From assembly GCF_030372765.1 (NCBI RefSeq), contig NZ_JAUCMW010000011.1, positions 78,147 through 142,146 on the forward strand: a DNA stretch of 64,000 nucleotides. Direction: 5' to 3'. The notes beneath the pieces were generated by a model, which was not told where the DNA came from, did not search any database, and saw nothing but the letters and a program-made list of their open reading frames with translations. The stretch comes from Labilibaculum sp. K2S (lineage in GTDB: Bacteria > Bacteroidota > Bacteroidia > Bacteroidales > Marinifilaceae). A program made the translations under genes and the position numbers. This document shows, piece by piece, positions 53,073 through 62,624 of this stretch (position 1 is the stretch's first letter; each line of letters begins with the position of its first letter).

Positions 53073-55430
53073 ATGAAGCTTTTTTCCAATATCTGTATTT
53101 TTATTATTCTGGGAGTATTTGTTTCCTGTTCTTCGCAATCCTACGTAAATCGAGGCGATAAAATGGTTCAATCCGGACAGTATTATTATGCACAAGGTTT
53201 GTACGAAAAGGCTTACAAAAAGTCAAAGGATAAAGAAGCTAAAGCTGATATTGCATTTAAAGCTGCTTCTTGTTTCGATCAGGTAAATGAGGTGCGTAAG
53301 GCTTCCTCATGGTATCGAAGAGCCATATTAAACCGGGATACTTTCTCAAATGCAGTTTTAAATTTAGCTTATGCTGAAGTGAAAAATGGGAAAATGGAAG
53401 AGGCCGAGGAAAATTTCTGGGAGTATCAGGATCTAAAGCCCGAAGCAAAAGCAGAGAATGATCCTTCTCAGATCTTAAAAAGAATTAGCACGTGGGAAGA
53501 GTATCCGGGAAGATATAAAGTTGAGATATTAAATGACTTTAATTCTTCGAGCAGCGATTTTTGTCCTGTTTATATGGGGAAAGATACGAATGTTATCTTT
53601 TTCTCTTCAACGAGAAAGTTGAATGGTAAGCCGAAAAAAGATGGTGTGACCGGAGATTTTCATTCAAATATTTTTGAATCGCATTATTCCAATGAAGTGA
53701 TCCGAAAGAGTAAAAAGAGAAAAGGGAGAGAGGCAACATCACGAAAAGTAATTGTTGATACTTATCAATGGAGCAAGGCTCGTGGTGTGGGAGATACAAT
53801 TAATTCTGAATGGAACGAAGGTGCTGCATGTTTTTCTCCTGAGGCAGATGTGTTGTATTTTACTTCTTCTCGAAAAATAACTAAAGACAATCAGGGAACA
53901 AAAATATTTGTTGTGCAAAGGCAGGAAGATGGCTGGGGAAGTGTCGCTCAACTTGATCTGGTTCCGGATAGTCTGTCCGTGGGACACCCTTCTATTTCGG
54001 CTGATGGTAATATTCTGTATTTCGTATCCGATATGCCTGGAGGTTACGGAGGAAATGATATCTGGATGGCAAAAAAGAGTGGAAGCAGTTGGAGTGAACC
54101 TCAAAATATGGGTCGGCCAATCAATTCACCAAACAATGAGTTGTTCCCCTTCATAAAGAACAATGGCGATTTATTCTTTACTTCTGACCGTAAAGAAGGT
54201 ATGGGCGGTTTGGATATTTATCAGGCAAAACGGCAGGAAACCGGTGTGTGGAAAGTGGAGAATATGAAATATCCAATCAATTCGACTGCCGATGATTTTG
54301 CAATAGTATTCCAGCCTGATCAGGAGAAGGGAATGTTTACATCTTCGCGAAAAAACGGCAACGACGATATTTATAGATTTGATTATGTGCCTTTGCAGTT
54401 TTCTTTTTCGGGGAAAATTGTAAACTCTGAAACAAACGAATTTATTGCTAATGCAGATGTTCATATCGTTTCTTCGAATGGTGAGCAAATGGATAGTAAA
54501 TCTACTGAAGACGGGCAATTTAATGTGGAGCTTGATCCTGAATCGGAATACATTGTAATGGTTTCAGCTGAAGGATATCTAAATGGCAAAGAGCAGGTGA
54601 GCACTTTAGGAATAGAAATCAGCCGTAATTTTAAATCAGTTATTGGTTTAAAACCGATTGAAAAACCAATTGAATTGCCAAATATATTTTACGATTTTGG
54701 ATCTTGGCAATTAAGAGAAGAATCTAAAACTGCTTTGGATGGTTTGGTGGAAACATTAAATGATAACCCTAAAATTACGATTGAACTGGGATCGCATACC
54801 GATTATGTTGGAAGTGAGTCTACAAACCGCGATCTTTCTCAGAAAAGAGCACAGTCTGTTGTCGATTACTTAATAGAGAAAGGAATCTATTGGGATCGAT
54901 TAATAGCTCATGGTTATGGAGAATCGAAACCTCAGACAATTAATGCGGTGAAGGCAAAAAAGTTTAACTTTTTAGCGGAAGGTGATGTGCTGAGCGAATC
55001 TTTTATCAGTAAACTGAAAGAGAAAGAGAAGGAAGAGGCTAATCAGTTGAATCGCAGAACCGATTTTAGAGTGCTGTCAACAGATTATCAGCCGGGGCCA
55101 AATTCTAAAGTAAAACCAGGATCTGATTCCAATCAAATAGGGAATACATTAATAAAAGATTTATCAGAAATTAAAGGTGTTTTCTATACCGTTCAGATAG
55201 GAGCGTTCAATAAAAACACAATGCCGCCAATACTTCAAAAATACAAAGTTGTTTTCCGCGGAAGCGTGGATAATTCTACGTTGAGATACACTACCGGAAT
55301 ATTTGATGATTTGGAAGAAGCCAAGGCTGAAGCAGGTAAGATTAGTGAAACTGGAATTAATGCATTTGTAATCGCTTACAATAAAGGGAAAAAGATTACC
55401 TTTGCCGAAGCAAAAAAATTGAAGAAGTAA
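53073..55430 (+). CDS. PorE-like OmpA-family lipoprotein (TPR, PD40 propeller, CRD, OmpA, SPOR-like end)
   Basis: 785 residues. Lipobox GVFVSCSSQ (Cys19); TPR helices about 25-130; a beta-propeller of PD40 repeats about 150-445 (FSPEADVLYFTSSRKI, HPSISADGNILYFVSDMPGG, FPFIKNNGDLFFTSDRKEG); a carboxypeptidase-regulatory domain about 450-530; an OmpA C-terminal peptidoglycan-binding domain about 540-670 (FYDFGSWQLREESKTALD, ELGSHTDYVGSESTNRDLSQ, KRAQSVVDYLIEKG, NRRTDFRVLS). The last 75 residues (FYTVQIGAFNKNTMPPILQK) look like a SPOR-type domain. The TPR-propeller-CRD-OmpA order is that of PorE of the type IX secretion system, which links the outer-membrane complex to the wall; many paralogues exist, so the function is a likely but not certain match. 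Confidence 0.83.
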   Translation: MKLFSNICIFIILGVFVSCSSQSYVNRGDKMVQSGQYYYAQGLYEKAYKKSKDKEAKADIAFKAASCFDQVNEVRKASSWYRRAILNRDTFSNAVLNLAYAEVKNGKMEEAEENFWEYQDLKPEAKAENDPSQILKRISTWEEYPGRYKVEILNDFNSSSSDFCPVYMGKDTNVIFFSSTRKLNGKPKKDGVTGDFHSNIFESHYSNEVIRKSKKRKGREATSRKVIVDTYQWSKARGVGDTINSEWNEGAACFSPEADVLYFTSSRKITKDNQGTKIFVVQRQEDGWGSVAQLDLVPDSLSVGHPSISADGNILYFVSDMPGGYGGNDIWMAKKSGSSWSEPQNMGRPINSPNNELFPFIKNNGDLFFTSDRKEGMGGLDIYQAKRQETGVWKVENMKYPINSTADDFAIVFQPDQEKGMFTSSRKNGNDDIYRFDYVPLQFSFSGKIVNSETNEFIANADVHIVSSNGEQMDSKSTEDGQFNVELDPESEYIVMVSAEGYLNGKEQVSTLGIEISRNFKSVIGLKPIEKPIELPNIFYDFGSWQLREESKTALDGLVETLNDNPKITIELGSHTDYVGSESTNRDLSQKRAQSVVDYLIEKGIYWDRLIAHGYGESKPQTINAVKAKKFNFLAEGDVLSESFISKLKEKEKEEANQLNRRTDFRVLSTDYQPGPNSKVKPGSDSNQIGNTLIKDLSEIKGVFYTVQIGAFNKNTMPPILQKYKVVFRGSVDNSTLRYTTGIFDDLEEAKAEAGKISETGINAFVIAYNKGKKITFAEAKKLKK

Positions 55431-55541
55431 ATGAGTAAGTAAGAGTGAGTGAGACTATTTTAGGTGTTTGCTATTGAGCGATTTAAAGTCTTCTAATTCT
55501 AATCTTTTTGCTTGTTGCTTTTACCTTTTATCTAAACAACC

Positions 55542-56711
55542 ATGAGAAAAGACGAAAGATATAACCTTAGAGGAGTGTCAGCTTCGAAGGAAGATGTGCA
55601 TAGTGCAATTAAAAATCTGGACAAGGGATTGTATCCAAATGCATTTTGTAAAGTTGTTCCCGATTATCTTACCGGCGATGCAGATTATTGTAATATTATG
55701 CATGCCGATGGCGCAGGAACAAAATCATCTCTTGCCTACATGTATTGGAAGGAAACAGGAGATATTTCTGTGTGGAAGGGGATTGCTCAGGATGCATTGA
55801 TCATGAATTTGGATGATTTGCTTTGTGTTGGTGCAGTTGATAATATTCTTTTGTCATCCACAATTGGAAGAAATAAGAACCTGATTCCGGGAGAAGTTCT
55901 TTCTCAGATTATTAACGGAACAGAAGAATTATTAGCTGAGTATAGTAAAATGGGAGTTAATATTCATTCTACAGGTGGAGAAACTGCTGACGTAGGAGAT
56001 TTAGTTCGAACCATTATTGTCGACTCGACGGTTACCTGCCGAATGAAAAGAGAAGACGTAATTACCAATGAAAAAATCCAGGCTGGCGATGTAATTGTTG
56101 GTTTGTCATCATCAGGGAAGGCAACTTACGAAACAGAATACAATGGAGGTATGGGATCTAATGGCCTTACCTCTGCGCGTCATGATGTATTTTCAAAATA
56201 TTTGGCCGAAAAATATCCTGAAAGTTATGACAATGCTGTGCCAGCGGAATTAGTTTACTCAGGGAACTGTAAATTAACTGATAAAGTTGAAGGAGTTGAT
56301 ATTGATGCAGGTAAATTGGTGCTTTCTCCAACCAGAACCTACGCACCGATTATTAAAAAAATCTTGGATCAATTTCGATCTCAAATTCATGGGATGATTC
56401 ACTGTTCGGGAGGTGCTCAAACGAAAGTGCTTAATTTTGTTGACAATATTCATATCGTTAAGGACAATATGTTTTCGGTTCCTCCTTTGTTTAAACTGAT
56501 AAAAGAACAGAGCGGAACTTCATGGGATGAGATGTATAAGGTGTTTAATATTGGACATCGGTTTGAATTATACGTTCCACAGGAAATTGCCGAAAATATT
56601 ATCTCGATATCAAAAGAATTTAATGTAGATGCTCAAATAATTGGCCGTTGTGAGCCAAACACAGGAAAAAAATTGACGATAAAAAGTGAATTTGGAGAAT
56701 TTGAGTATTAA
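55542..56711 (+). CDS. purM: Phosphoribosylformylglycinamidine cyclo-ligase (AIR synthase), Bacteroidota type
   Basis: 389 residues, longer than the E. coli enzyme (345) as usual in this phylum. ATP-dependent ring closure in purine synthesis. AIRS-fold motifs: MHADGAGTKSSLAYMYWKET, DALIMNLDDLLCVGAVDNIL, GVNIHSTGGETADVGDLVRT, GLSSSGKATYETEYNGGMGS, MIHCSGGAQTKVLNF and FNIGHRFELYVP near the end. Monocistronic between the PorE-like gene and a convergent DUF3857 gene. Confidence 0.93.
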   Translation: MRKDERYNLRGVSASKEDVHSAIKNLDKGLYPNAFCKVVPDYLTGDADYCNIMHADGAGTKSSLAYMYWKETGDISVWKGIAQDALIMNLDDLLCVGAVDNILLSSTIGRNKNLIPGEVLSQIINGTEELLAEYSKMGVNIHSTGGETADVGDLVRTIIVDSTVTCRMKREDVITNEKIQAGDVIVGLSSSGKATYETEYNGGMGSNGLTSARHDVFSKYLAEKYPESYDNAVPAELVYSGNCKLTDKVEGVDIDAGKLVLSPTRTYAPIIKKILDQFRSQIHGMIHCSGGAQTKVLNFVDNIHIVKDNMFSVPPLFKLIKEQSGTSWDEMYKVFNIGHRFELYVPQEIAENIISISKEFNVDAQIIGRCEPNTGKKLTIKSEFGEFEY

Positions 56712-56728
56712 GACATAGGAATATACTA

Positions 56729-56764
56729 CAAAAGAGGCTGTCGATAAGACAGCCTCTTTTTGTT
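56729..56764. terminator. Bidirectional terminator after purM
   Basis: AAAGAGGCTGTC (56731-56742)/GACAGCCTCTTT (56748-56759), flanked by A and T runs. Confidence 0.88.
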
Positions 56765-56781
56765 TGAAATCAATTAGAGAT

Positions 56782-58827
56782 TTATTTTATTGCGGTTGGC
56801 TCGACTTTTTTCAATACTAAAATTTGGTTTTCTTTGGTGATAACATAATTGTAAAATTCTTTTAAATACTCATATTCAGAAGGTAAATATTGCGATTTCC
56901 CTGTGTTAAAAGAGTATTTAATCATCACCTTGTTAGCAGATTGATTAATTTGGTATATGTATTCCCCACCATTATCAGGAAGCGTAATTTTAGAAGATTT
57001 TGGTTGTTCTTCAATCATATAACTCATGGGAAGTTCCAAAATTAGCAGGTAATTTACGGTTATTGGATATCCAAAATTAACAGGATACTCTCTTTGTTCC
57101 AGTTTAAACGGGTTTTCATGTGTTTTGTATTTTAAAATAGGATTCAAATAGATTCTTTCACCTTCCATGTTTACAAGGTTTTCTATTTCTGTTGAGTAGC
57201 TAATTTGCAAGGGCTTATTTTTGTCTTCTAGATTTTTATATTCAATTTCTGAAATGTTCCAGTCTTCATAATCCGATTCTAATTTCTCGGTGTGACCGTC
57301 TGTGTTATTCGAAATCTTTTTTCTGATATCCACTCCTTCATAGTCATAAAAAGCTTCGGACACTTTACCTTTAAGCTTGCCTTCCTTTGTTAGACTAAGG
57401 GTCGACATAATTGCAATTTTTGATCCTTTGCTGGGATTAAGGTTGATCCACTCTGAGTTGGTTTCGGTAATTAATCTGCCTTTGTCATTTAAACATCGAA
57501 ACGGAAGAATTCCGATTGGACAATAGGGATCTGTTGCATCCATTAAATAGTTTTTGTCTCCTATCTTTGCGCAGGCAACAACATAGTTCATTTGGGTTAT
57601 TGTAGGATGCGATGGATGAATAATTCCGTTTTGTCGTGTGCTCAAAACAACAGGATTCGTTTGTATTCCAGCCGTACGCAGCATGGCTACTAAAAGTAGA
57701 TTGATTTCAGCAGAACTTCCCGATTTTTCTTTCCATATAGCTCTTAAGCTTTTGTCGCAAAACAGACGTTTTTTCTCATTCCATTTAATTGTATTCTGCA
57801 CTGCTTGGAAAATTAAAACCGTTTTTTCTTCTTCGCTTTTTGCGTCAGCAATAATTTCAGGCAGAATGTCCTTAATAAATCCATCTTTTTTTAAGGCTCC
57901 TCCAAAATCGTCTGATTTAATTAGTTTGTCTTGAACATCCTCCCAGGTGGAAGTGAAATTATGCAATACTCCGTAATCATACTTGTAAGATTGCAATTCA
58001 AATTCAATGCAGCTTAAGTAGTTTTCTTCGGCAAGCATGTACGATTCTGTTTTAAACGAAGGAATGTTTTCCGCATAGTATTCATTAACATTGGAATTGG
58101 GTGTGAGAGTATATTGGTGTACTTTGCTATCAATATTTCCTGTGGAATTATCTCTGTATTTAATCAAAAAATTTTCTGGCCTGTTCGTTTCATCTAATTT
58201 CTTTATGGGATAGTATCCTTTTGTTGTAATCTGATAGTTGAAATAACTTGGGATTCGTGTGTTGTATTTTGAATAGACAACAGGAATGCTGTATTGAAAT
58301 TGCCAGGCTCTAAAATTTTGATAGAATGGAGAGGAAATTTGATACTTTATTTCAATAACAGAGCCTACTTTTACGTTTGGCATTGTAAATTTTACTCTTT
58401 TGATAGTTGGAGTTGTTTCTTCGTTAAAAATTGAATTCTTTTCCAACTTATCGATAAGAATTTTTTCATCTAAATTATAGGTTCTTGCTTTTAATGCGCC
58501 TATTTTCTCTTCTCCGTTTGTACTATGATATAATGGAATTTTAAATGTTGCAAAATCAAAGCCTTCCGGTTTTAGTATTTTTATTCTCACATGACGCTCA
58601 AATTTACAGATAAAATCAGTATCATCATTTTTGGCTTCAGTTTCAAAATAAGAAGCTCCGCTGTCATATAAAATAATGGCAGATGCACTGGTGTCTTGCT
58701 CGTAAACTTTCATTTCCAATTCTTCCACAGAGACTTTTCCAAATTTAATTTTTTCATTATCAGCCTTGGAGCTGCCAGCTAATAAAATAAGAAGAAGCGA
58801 AAAAGTAATCTTCATTAAATTGTTCAT
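56782..58827 (-). CDS. DUF3857 and transglutaminase-like domain protein, exported
   Basis: 681 residues with a signal peptide (LLLILLAGSSKA). The N-terminal half is the DUF3857 beta domain (about 25-260: FICKFERHVRIKILKPEGFD, NVKVGSVIEIKYQISSPFYQ); a transglutaminase-like core follows at about 285-450 with SLRAIWKEKSGSSAEINLLLVAML, where the usual catalytic Cys position (GxCxD/xNxLL) reads GSSAEINLL, i.e. Ser in place of Cys, and HPTITQMNYVVACAKIGDKN with LMDATDPYCPIGILP. If Ser replaces Cys the domain is probably non-catalytic and binding only. C-terminal DUF3858-like region. Function unknown. Confidence 0.85.
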   Translation of the reverse strand: MNNLMKITFSLLLILLAGSSKADNEKIKFGKVSVEELEMKVYEQDTSASAIILYDSGASYFETEAKNDDTDFICKFERHVRIKILKPEGFDFATFKIPLYHSTNGEEKIGALKARTYNLDEKILIDKLEKNSIFNEETTPTIKRVKFTMPNVKVGSVIEIKYQISSPFYQNFRAWQFQYSIPVVYSKYNTRIPSYFNYQITTKGYYPIKKLDETNRPENFLIKYRDNSTGNIDSKVHQYTLTPNSNVNEYYAENIPSFKTESYMLAEENYLSCIEFELQSYKYDYGVLHNFTSTWEDVQDKLIKSDDFGGALKKDGFIKDILPEIIADAKSEEEKTVLIFQAVQNTIKWNEKKRLFCDKSLRAIWKEKSGSSAEINLLLVAMLRTAGIQTNPVVLSTRQNGIIHPSHPTITQMNYVVACAKIGDKNYLMDATDPYCPIGILPFRCLNDKGRLITETNSEWINLNPSKGSKIAIMSTLSLTKEGKLKGKVSEAFYDYEGVDIRKKISNNTDGHTEKLESDYEDWNISEIEYKNLEDKNKPLQISYSTEIENLVNMEGERIYLNPILKYKTHENPFKLEQREYPVNFGYPITVNYLLILELPMSYMIEEQPKSSKITLPDNGGEYIYQINQSANKVMIKYSFNTGKSQYLPSEYEYLKEFYNYVITKENQILVLKKVEPTAIK

Positions 58828-59092
58828 AGTTTGTTTGGTTAGGGTGTGATTATAATATTTTAATCCTGTTAGTTGGGCAGTTTAGATCCACATTTCTAAA
58901 ATTAAGATTTATTAGATTAAATAAAAATTTTTAAATGAGTGATAAATAATTTGCTACGCGAAAATATTGGTCAAATAATTCATAAAACAGCCTCAAGTCG
59001 TGGATTTCTTAAAAATCAGCATCTAAATAGTGAAAGCTTTATTTAAAATGATTTTATTTTTATAATTTTGTCCAAAATTTAGAATACAGAAT

Positions 59093-60178
59093 ATGAGCAG
59101 TAATTTGTTACTCGATAAATTAGAAGGTGTCCTTATCCGATTCAAGGAGGTTAGTCAGTTGATTACCGACCCCGAGGTGATGGGAGACATGAAGAGGTAT
59201 GTAAAGTTAAGCAAAGAATATAAAGAATTGGAAGCTGTTTCGGATGCGGCTAAGGAATTTAGAAATGCTCTTGATAGGATTAAAGAATCAAAGGAAATTT
59301 TAAACAGCGAATCGGATGAGGAGCTGCGCGAAATGGCAAAAATGGAATTGGAAGAATTGGAAGTTAAAATTCCTGAGCTGGAAGAAGAAATAAAATTGCT
59401 TTTGATACCTGCTGATCCCGAAGATTCTAAAAATGCTATTCTTGAAGTTCGTGCGGGTGCCGGAGGAGATGAGGCTAGTATTTTTGCTGGTGAATTGGCC
59501 AGGATGTATACAAAGTTTTGCGAATCTAAAGGTTGGAAGGTTTCGGTTTCGAGTTTTAGTGAAGGAACTTCCGGAGGATATAAGGAAATTGTAATGAACG
59601 TAACCGGAAACGGCGTTTACGGGATTTTAAAATATGAATCGGGAGTACATCGTGTGCAAAGGGTTCCACAAACAGAAACACAAGGTCGTGTTCATACCAG
59701 TGCAGCTTCGGTTGCTGTTCTTCCTGAAGCGGAAGAATTTGATATCGATGTAAAAGATAGTGATATTCGTAAAGATACGTATTGTTCATCGGGTCCCGGA
59801 GGACAGTCTGTGAACACAACCTATTCTGCCATTCGTTTAACTCACAATCCAACCGGTATTGTGGTTACATGTCAGGATCAGAAATCACAGATTAAGAATT
59901 TAGCCAAAGCAATGGTTGAATTACGTTCCCGTATTTATGCACTGGAACATCAAAAATATCTTGATGAAATTTCATCCAAGCGTAAAACAATGGTTTCTAC
60001 CGGCGATAGATCAGCAAAAATCCGTACATACAATTTTCCGCAGGGAAGGGTGACGGATCATCGTATTAACTTTACGATGTACAATTTGGCGGCCACAATG
60101 GATGGGGATATTCAGGAGGTGATTGATAAGCTTCAAATTGAAGAAAATTCAGAACGACTTAAAGAAAGTGGTTTGTAA
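59093..60178 (+). CDS. prfA: Peptide chain release factor 1
   Basis: 361 residues, full length. It recognises UAA and UAG at the ribosome and triggers release of the finished protein. EVRAGAGGDEASIFAGELAR, HRVQRVPQTETQGRVHTSAA with the PxT tripeptide (PQT) that reads the stop codon, and CSSGPGGQSVNTTYSAIRLT with the GGQ that enters the peptidyl-transferase centre. A -7 box TAATTTTG lies at 59063-59070. The 265 bases before it hold no other gene. Confidence 0.98.
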   Translation: MSSNLLLDKLEGVLIRFKEVSQLITDPEVMGDMKRYVKLSKEYKELEAVSDAAKEFRNALDRIKESKEILNSESDEELREMAKMELEELEVKIPELEEEIKLLLIPADPEDSKNAILEVRAGAGGDEASIFAGELARMYTKFCESKGWKVSVSSFSEGTSGGYKEIVMNVTGNGVYGILKYESGVHRVQRVPQTETQGRVHTSAASVAVLPEAEEFDIDVKDSDIRKDTYCSSGPGGQSVNTTYSAIRLTHNPTGIVVTCQDQKSQIKNLAKAMVELRSRIYALEHQKYLDEISSKRKTMVSTGDRSAKIRTYNFPQGRVTDHRINFTMYNLAATMDGDIQEVIDKLQIEENSERLKESGL

Positions 60179-60185
60179 TAATATT

Positions 60186-60212
60186 GGCAGTGGTTTCTCC
60201 ACTGCCTTTTTT
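60186..60212 (+). terminator. Terminator after prfA
   Basis: GGCAGTGG (60186-60193)/CCACTGCC (60199-60206), loop TTTCT, six T. Confidence 0.9.
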
Positions 60213-60331
60213 GTAATATCTAGTAAACAACCAAAGAATGAAACGCCCGTTTTTCTATAATCAATATTCTGGGTATGATTATTTAAATTTGAGGAAAGTT
60301 CCATCTGATCGAAAAATTAAAATTATAACGG

Positions 60332-61159
60332 ATGAATTATCAAGCATTATTCGAGCAAATTAAGAAAAAGAAGAGTTTTCTCTGTGTAGGTTTAGATAGT
60401 GATATAAAGAAAATACCTGCTCATCTTTTAAATACTGAAGATCCGGTTTTCGAATTCAATAAAGCAATAGTTGATGCTACTGCAGAATTTACTGTTGCCT
60501 ATAAACCGAATATTGCATTTTATGAATGTCTTGGTGCAAAAGGATGGATTAGTCTTGAAAAAACAGTAAACTACATCAAAGAGAATTATTTAGATATTTT
60601 TTTGATCGCTGATGCTAAAAGAGGAGATATTGGAAATACCTCAAAAATGTATGCAAGTGCTTTTCTTGAGAATATGCCTTTCGATTCAATTACCGTAGCT
60701 CCTTATATGGGCGAAGATTCGGTAACTCCCTTTCTTGAATACGATAATAAATGGGTGATTCTTTTGGCTCTTACTTCAAATAAAGGAGCTTTCGATTTGC
60801 AGTTTTTTGAACAGAATAATCAGAAATTATTTGAAAGAGTTCTGGAAAAATCTCAGGAATGGGGCACGAAAGAGAATATGATGTACGTTGTTGGAGCTAC
60901 AAAGGCTGAAATGTTAGGTGATATAAGAAAAATTGCTCCGGAACATTTCTTGTTAGTTCCGGGTGTTGGTGCTCAGGGAGGAAGCCTGCAAGAGGTGGCT
61001 AAGTATGGAATGAATAATGCTTGCGGATTATTGGTGAATTCTTCGAGAGGAATTATTTTTGCTGATTCTTCGGAAAAATTTGCTGAGGTTGCTAAGGAGG
61101 AATCCAGAAAGTTACAGGAAGAAATGGAGCTTTTGCTTAAAGAGAAATCATTGATATAG
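60332..61159 (+). CDS. pyrF: Orotidine-5'-phosphate decarboxylase
   Basis: 275 residues, the longer type 2 form found in Bacteroidota and mycobacteria. Turns OMP into UMP, the last step of pyrimidine synthesis. [14 protein letters not shown] at the start, [30 protein letters not shown] with the catalytic Asp-Lys-Asp set, [14 protein letters not shown] and [17 protein letters not shown] for phosphate binding. Between prfA and DUF2851, each with its own terminator. Confidence 0.97.
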   Translation: MNYQALFEQIKKKKSFLCVGLDSDIKKIPAHLLNTEDPVFEFNKAIVDATAEFTVAYKPNIAFYECLGAKGWISLEKTVNYIKENYLDIFLIADAKRGDIGNTSKMYASAFLENMPFDSITVAPYMGEDSVTPFLEYDNKWVILLALTSNKGAFDLQFFEQNNQKLFERVLEKSQEWGTKENMMYVVGATKAEMLGDIRKIAPEHFLLVPGVGAQGGSLQEVAKYGMNNACGLLVNSSRGIIFADSSEKFAEVAKEESRKLQEEMELLLKEKSLI

Positions 61160-61179
61160 ATTCAGATTAAATATTTTAC

Positions 61180-61210
61180 AAGGCGGTAATCAATGATTTA
61201 CCGCCTTTTT
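61180..61210 (+). terminator. Terminator after pyrF
   Basis: AAGGCGGTAA (61180-61189)/TTACCGCCTT (61198-61207) then T. Confidence 0.88.
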
Positions 61211-61269
61211 TATTGATAAACACATGATAAATTGTTAAATTCGATTTTTGATGATTTAAAATTGATTCG

Positions 61270-62556
61270 ATGAATGAAGATTTCCTGCAGTTTATTTGGA
61301 AACAGAATCTGTTTTCTAAAACAAGTCTTTTCTCCACAAAAGGAAATGCAATTGAGATTATTGATGTCGGAAAACAAAATTTCGACTCCGGACCTGATTT
61401 TTTTGATGCAAGAATAAGGATAGACAATGTTCTTTGGGCTGGAAATGTAGAAATACATCTAAAATCTTCTTCCTGGTATTCTCATGGGCATCATACTGAT
61501 CGGGCATACGAAAATGTTGTGTTGCATGTTGTTTTGGAAGATGATTCATCTGTTGTTCTGAAAAATGATCGCGTCATTCCCTGTTTGGTGCTTCGTTTCA
61601 CTCCTGAATTATTGAATAACTACAGAAAGCTAATGTTATCTGAAAAATGGATTCCCTGTGTGGATGAAATTGGTAAGATTGAAAGTTTTTTTGTTCGGAA
61701 TTGGCTTGATAGAATGCTTTTGGAACGTTTGGAGCGGAAGTCTAACGAGATTCAAAACATTTTAGAGCAAAATAACAACTCTTGGGAGGAAACATTTTAT
61801 CAGGTGCTGGCACGATATTTTGGTATGAAAGTGAATGCGGATCCCTTTCAACAGTTGGCCAGATCCATTCCAATGAAATTCCTGGCCCGGCAAAAGAACT
61901 CGATTTTCCAATTGGAAGCATTGCTGTTTGGCCAGTCAGGTTTATTTGAAAAATTCAATTGTGAAGATACATATCTTAATAAGTTGAAGCTGGAATATGA
62001 ATTTCTGGCTGATAAATATCAATTGAAACCTTTGACTCCTGGTCAATGGAAGTGGTTACGGTTGCGACCATCCAATTTTCCAACAGTTAGAATTGCGCAA
62101 TTCGCCGCCTTGGTTCATAATTCCCAGTCCTTGTTTTCACAAATACTTTGTGCGAATTCAATAGAGGATATCGAAAAACTATTGGACTGTCAAGCTTCCG
62201 AGTACTGGACAACTCATTATCAATTCGGATCGGATTCGAATGAAAAAGTTAAGATTCTTGGGCAATCGAGTATTAACGGGTTAATTATTAATTGTGTTAT
62301 CCCTGTTTTATTTCTCTATGGGGTAGTAAATGACTCTCAAAAATTGAAAGATAAAGCTTGTGATTTGTTGGATAAAGTTTCTGCCGAGGAGAATTCAGTT
62401 ACTCGGGAATGGAAAGAATGTGGTGTTAAGGTAAAGTCCGCGTATCATTCTCAGGCTTTATTGCAATTGAAGTCCAATTATTGCGATTTATTTAATTGTT
62501 TGCAGTGTGAATTTGGAAACAGAATTATTCGTAGCGTTGATATTGATTTATATTGA
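61270..62556 (+). CDS. DUF2851 family protein
   Basis: 428 residues. FLQFIWKQNLFSKTSLFSTK at the start, IIDVGKQNFDSGPDFFDARI and AGNVEIHLKSSSWYSHGHH, DRAYENVVLHVVLEDD are the conserved N-terminal block of DUF2851, a family almost confined to Bacteroidota. The G-DF-D-E-H-K order of acidic and Lys residues is loosely like a PD-(D/E)xK nuclease core, which is only a suggestion. No signal peptide. The C-terminal half is helical with a Cys-rich end (NYCDLFNCLQCEFGN). Function unknown. Confidence 0.9.
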   Translation: MNEDFLQFIWKQNLFSKTSLFSTKGNAIEIIDVGKQNFDSGPDFFDARIRIDNVLWAGNVEIHLKSSSWYSHGHHTDRAYENVVLHVVLEDDSSVVLKNDRVIPCLVLRFTPELLNNYRKLMLSEKWIPCVDEIGKIESFFVRNWLDRMLLERLERKSNEIQNILEQNNNSWEETFYQVLARYFGMKVNADPFQQLARSIPMKFLARQKNSIFQLEALLFGQSGLFEKFNCEDTYLNKLKLEYEFLADKYQLKPLTPGQWKWLRLRPSNFPTVRIAQFAALVHNSQSLFSQILCANSIEDIEKLLDCQASEYWTTHYQFGSDSNEKVKILGQSSINGLIINCVIPVLFLYGVVNDSQKLKDKACDLLDKVSAEENSVTREWKECGVKVKSAYHSQALLQLKSNYCDLFNCLQCEFGNRIIRSVDIDLY

Positions 62557-62624
62557 TGAAAATATAATATTTCCGTTGTTTTTGTAAGGCTTTAATGATT
62601 ATATTGGATTTTAATCTTGCACGA

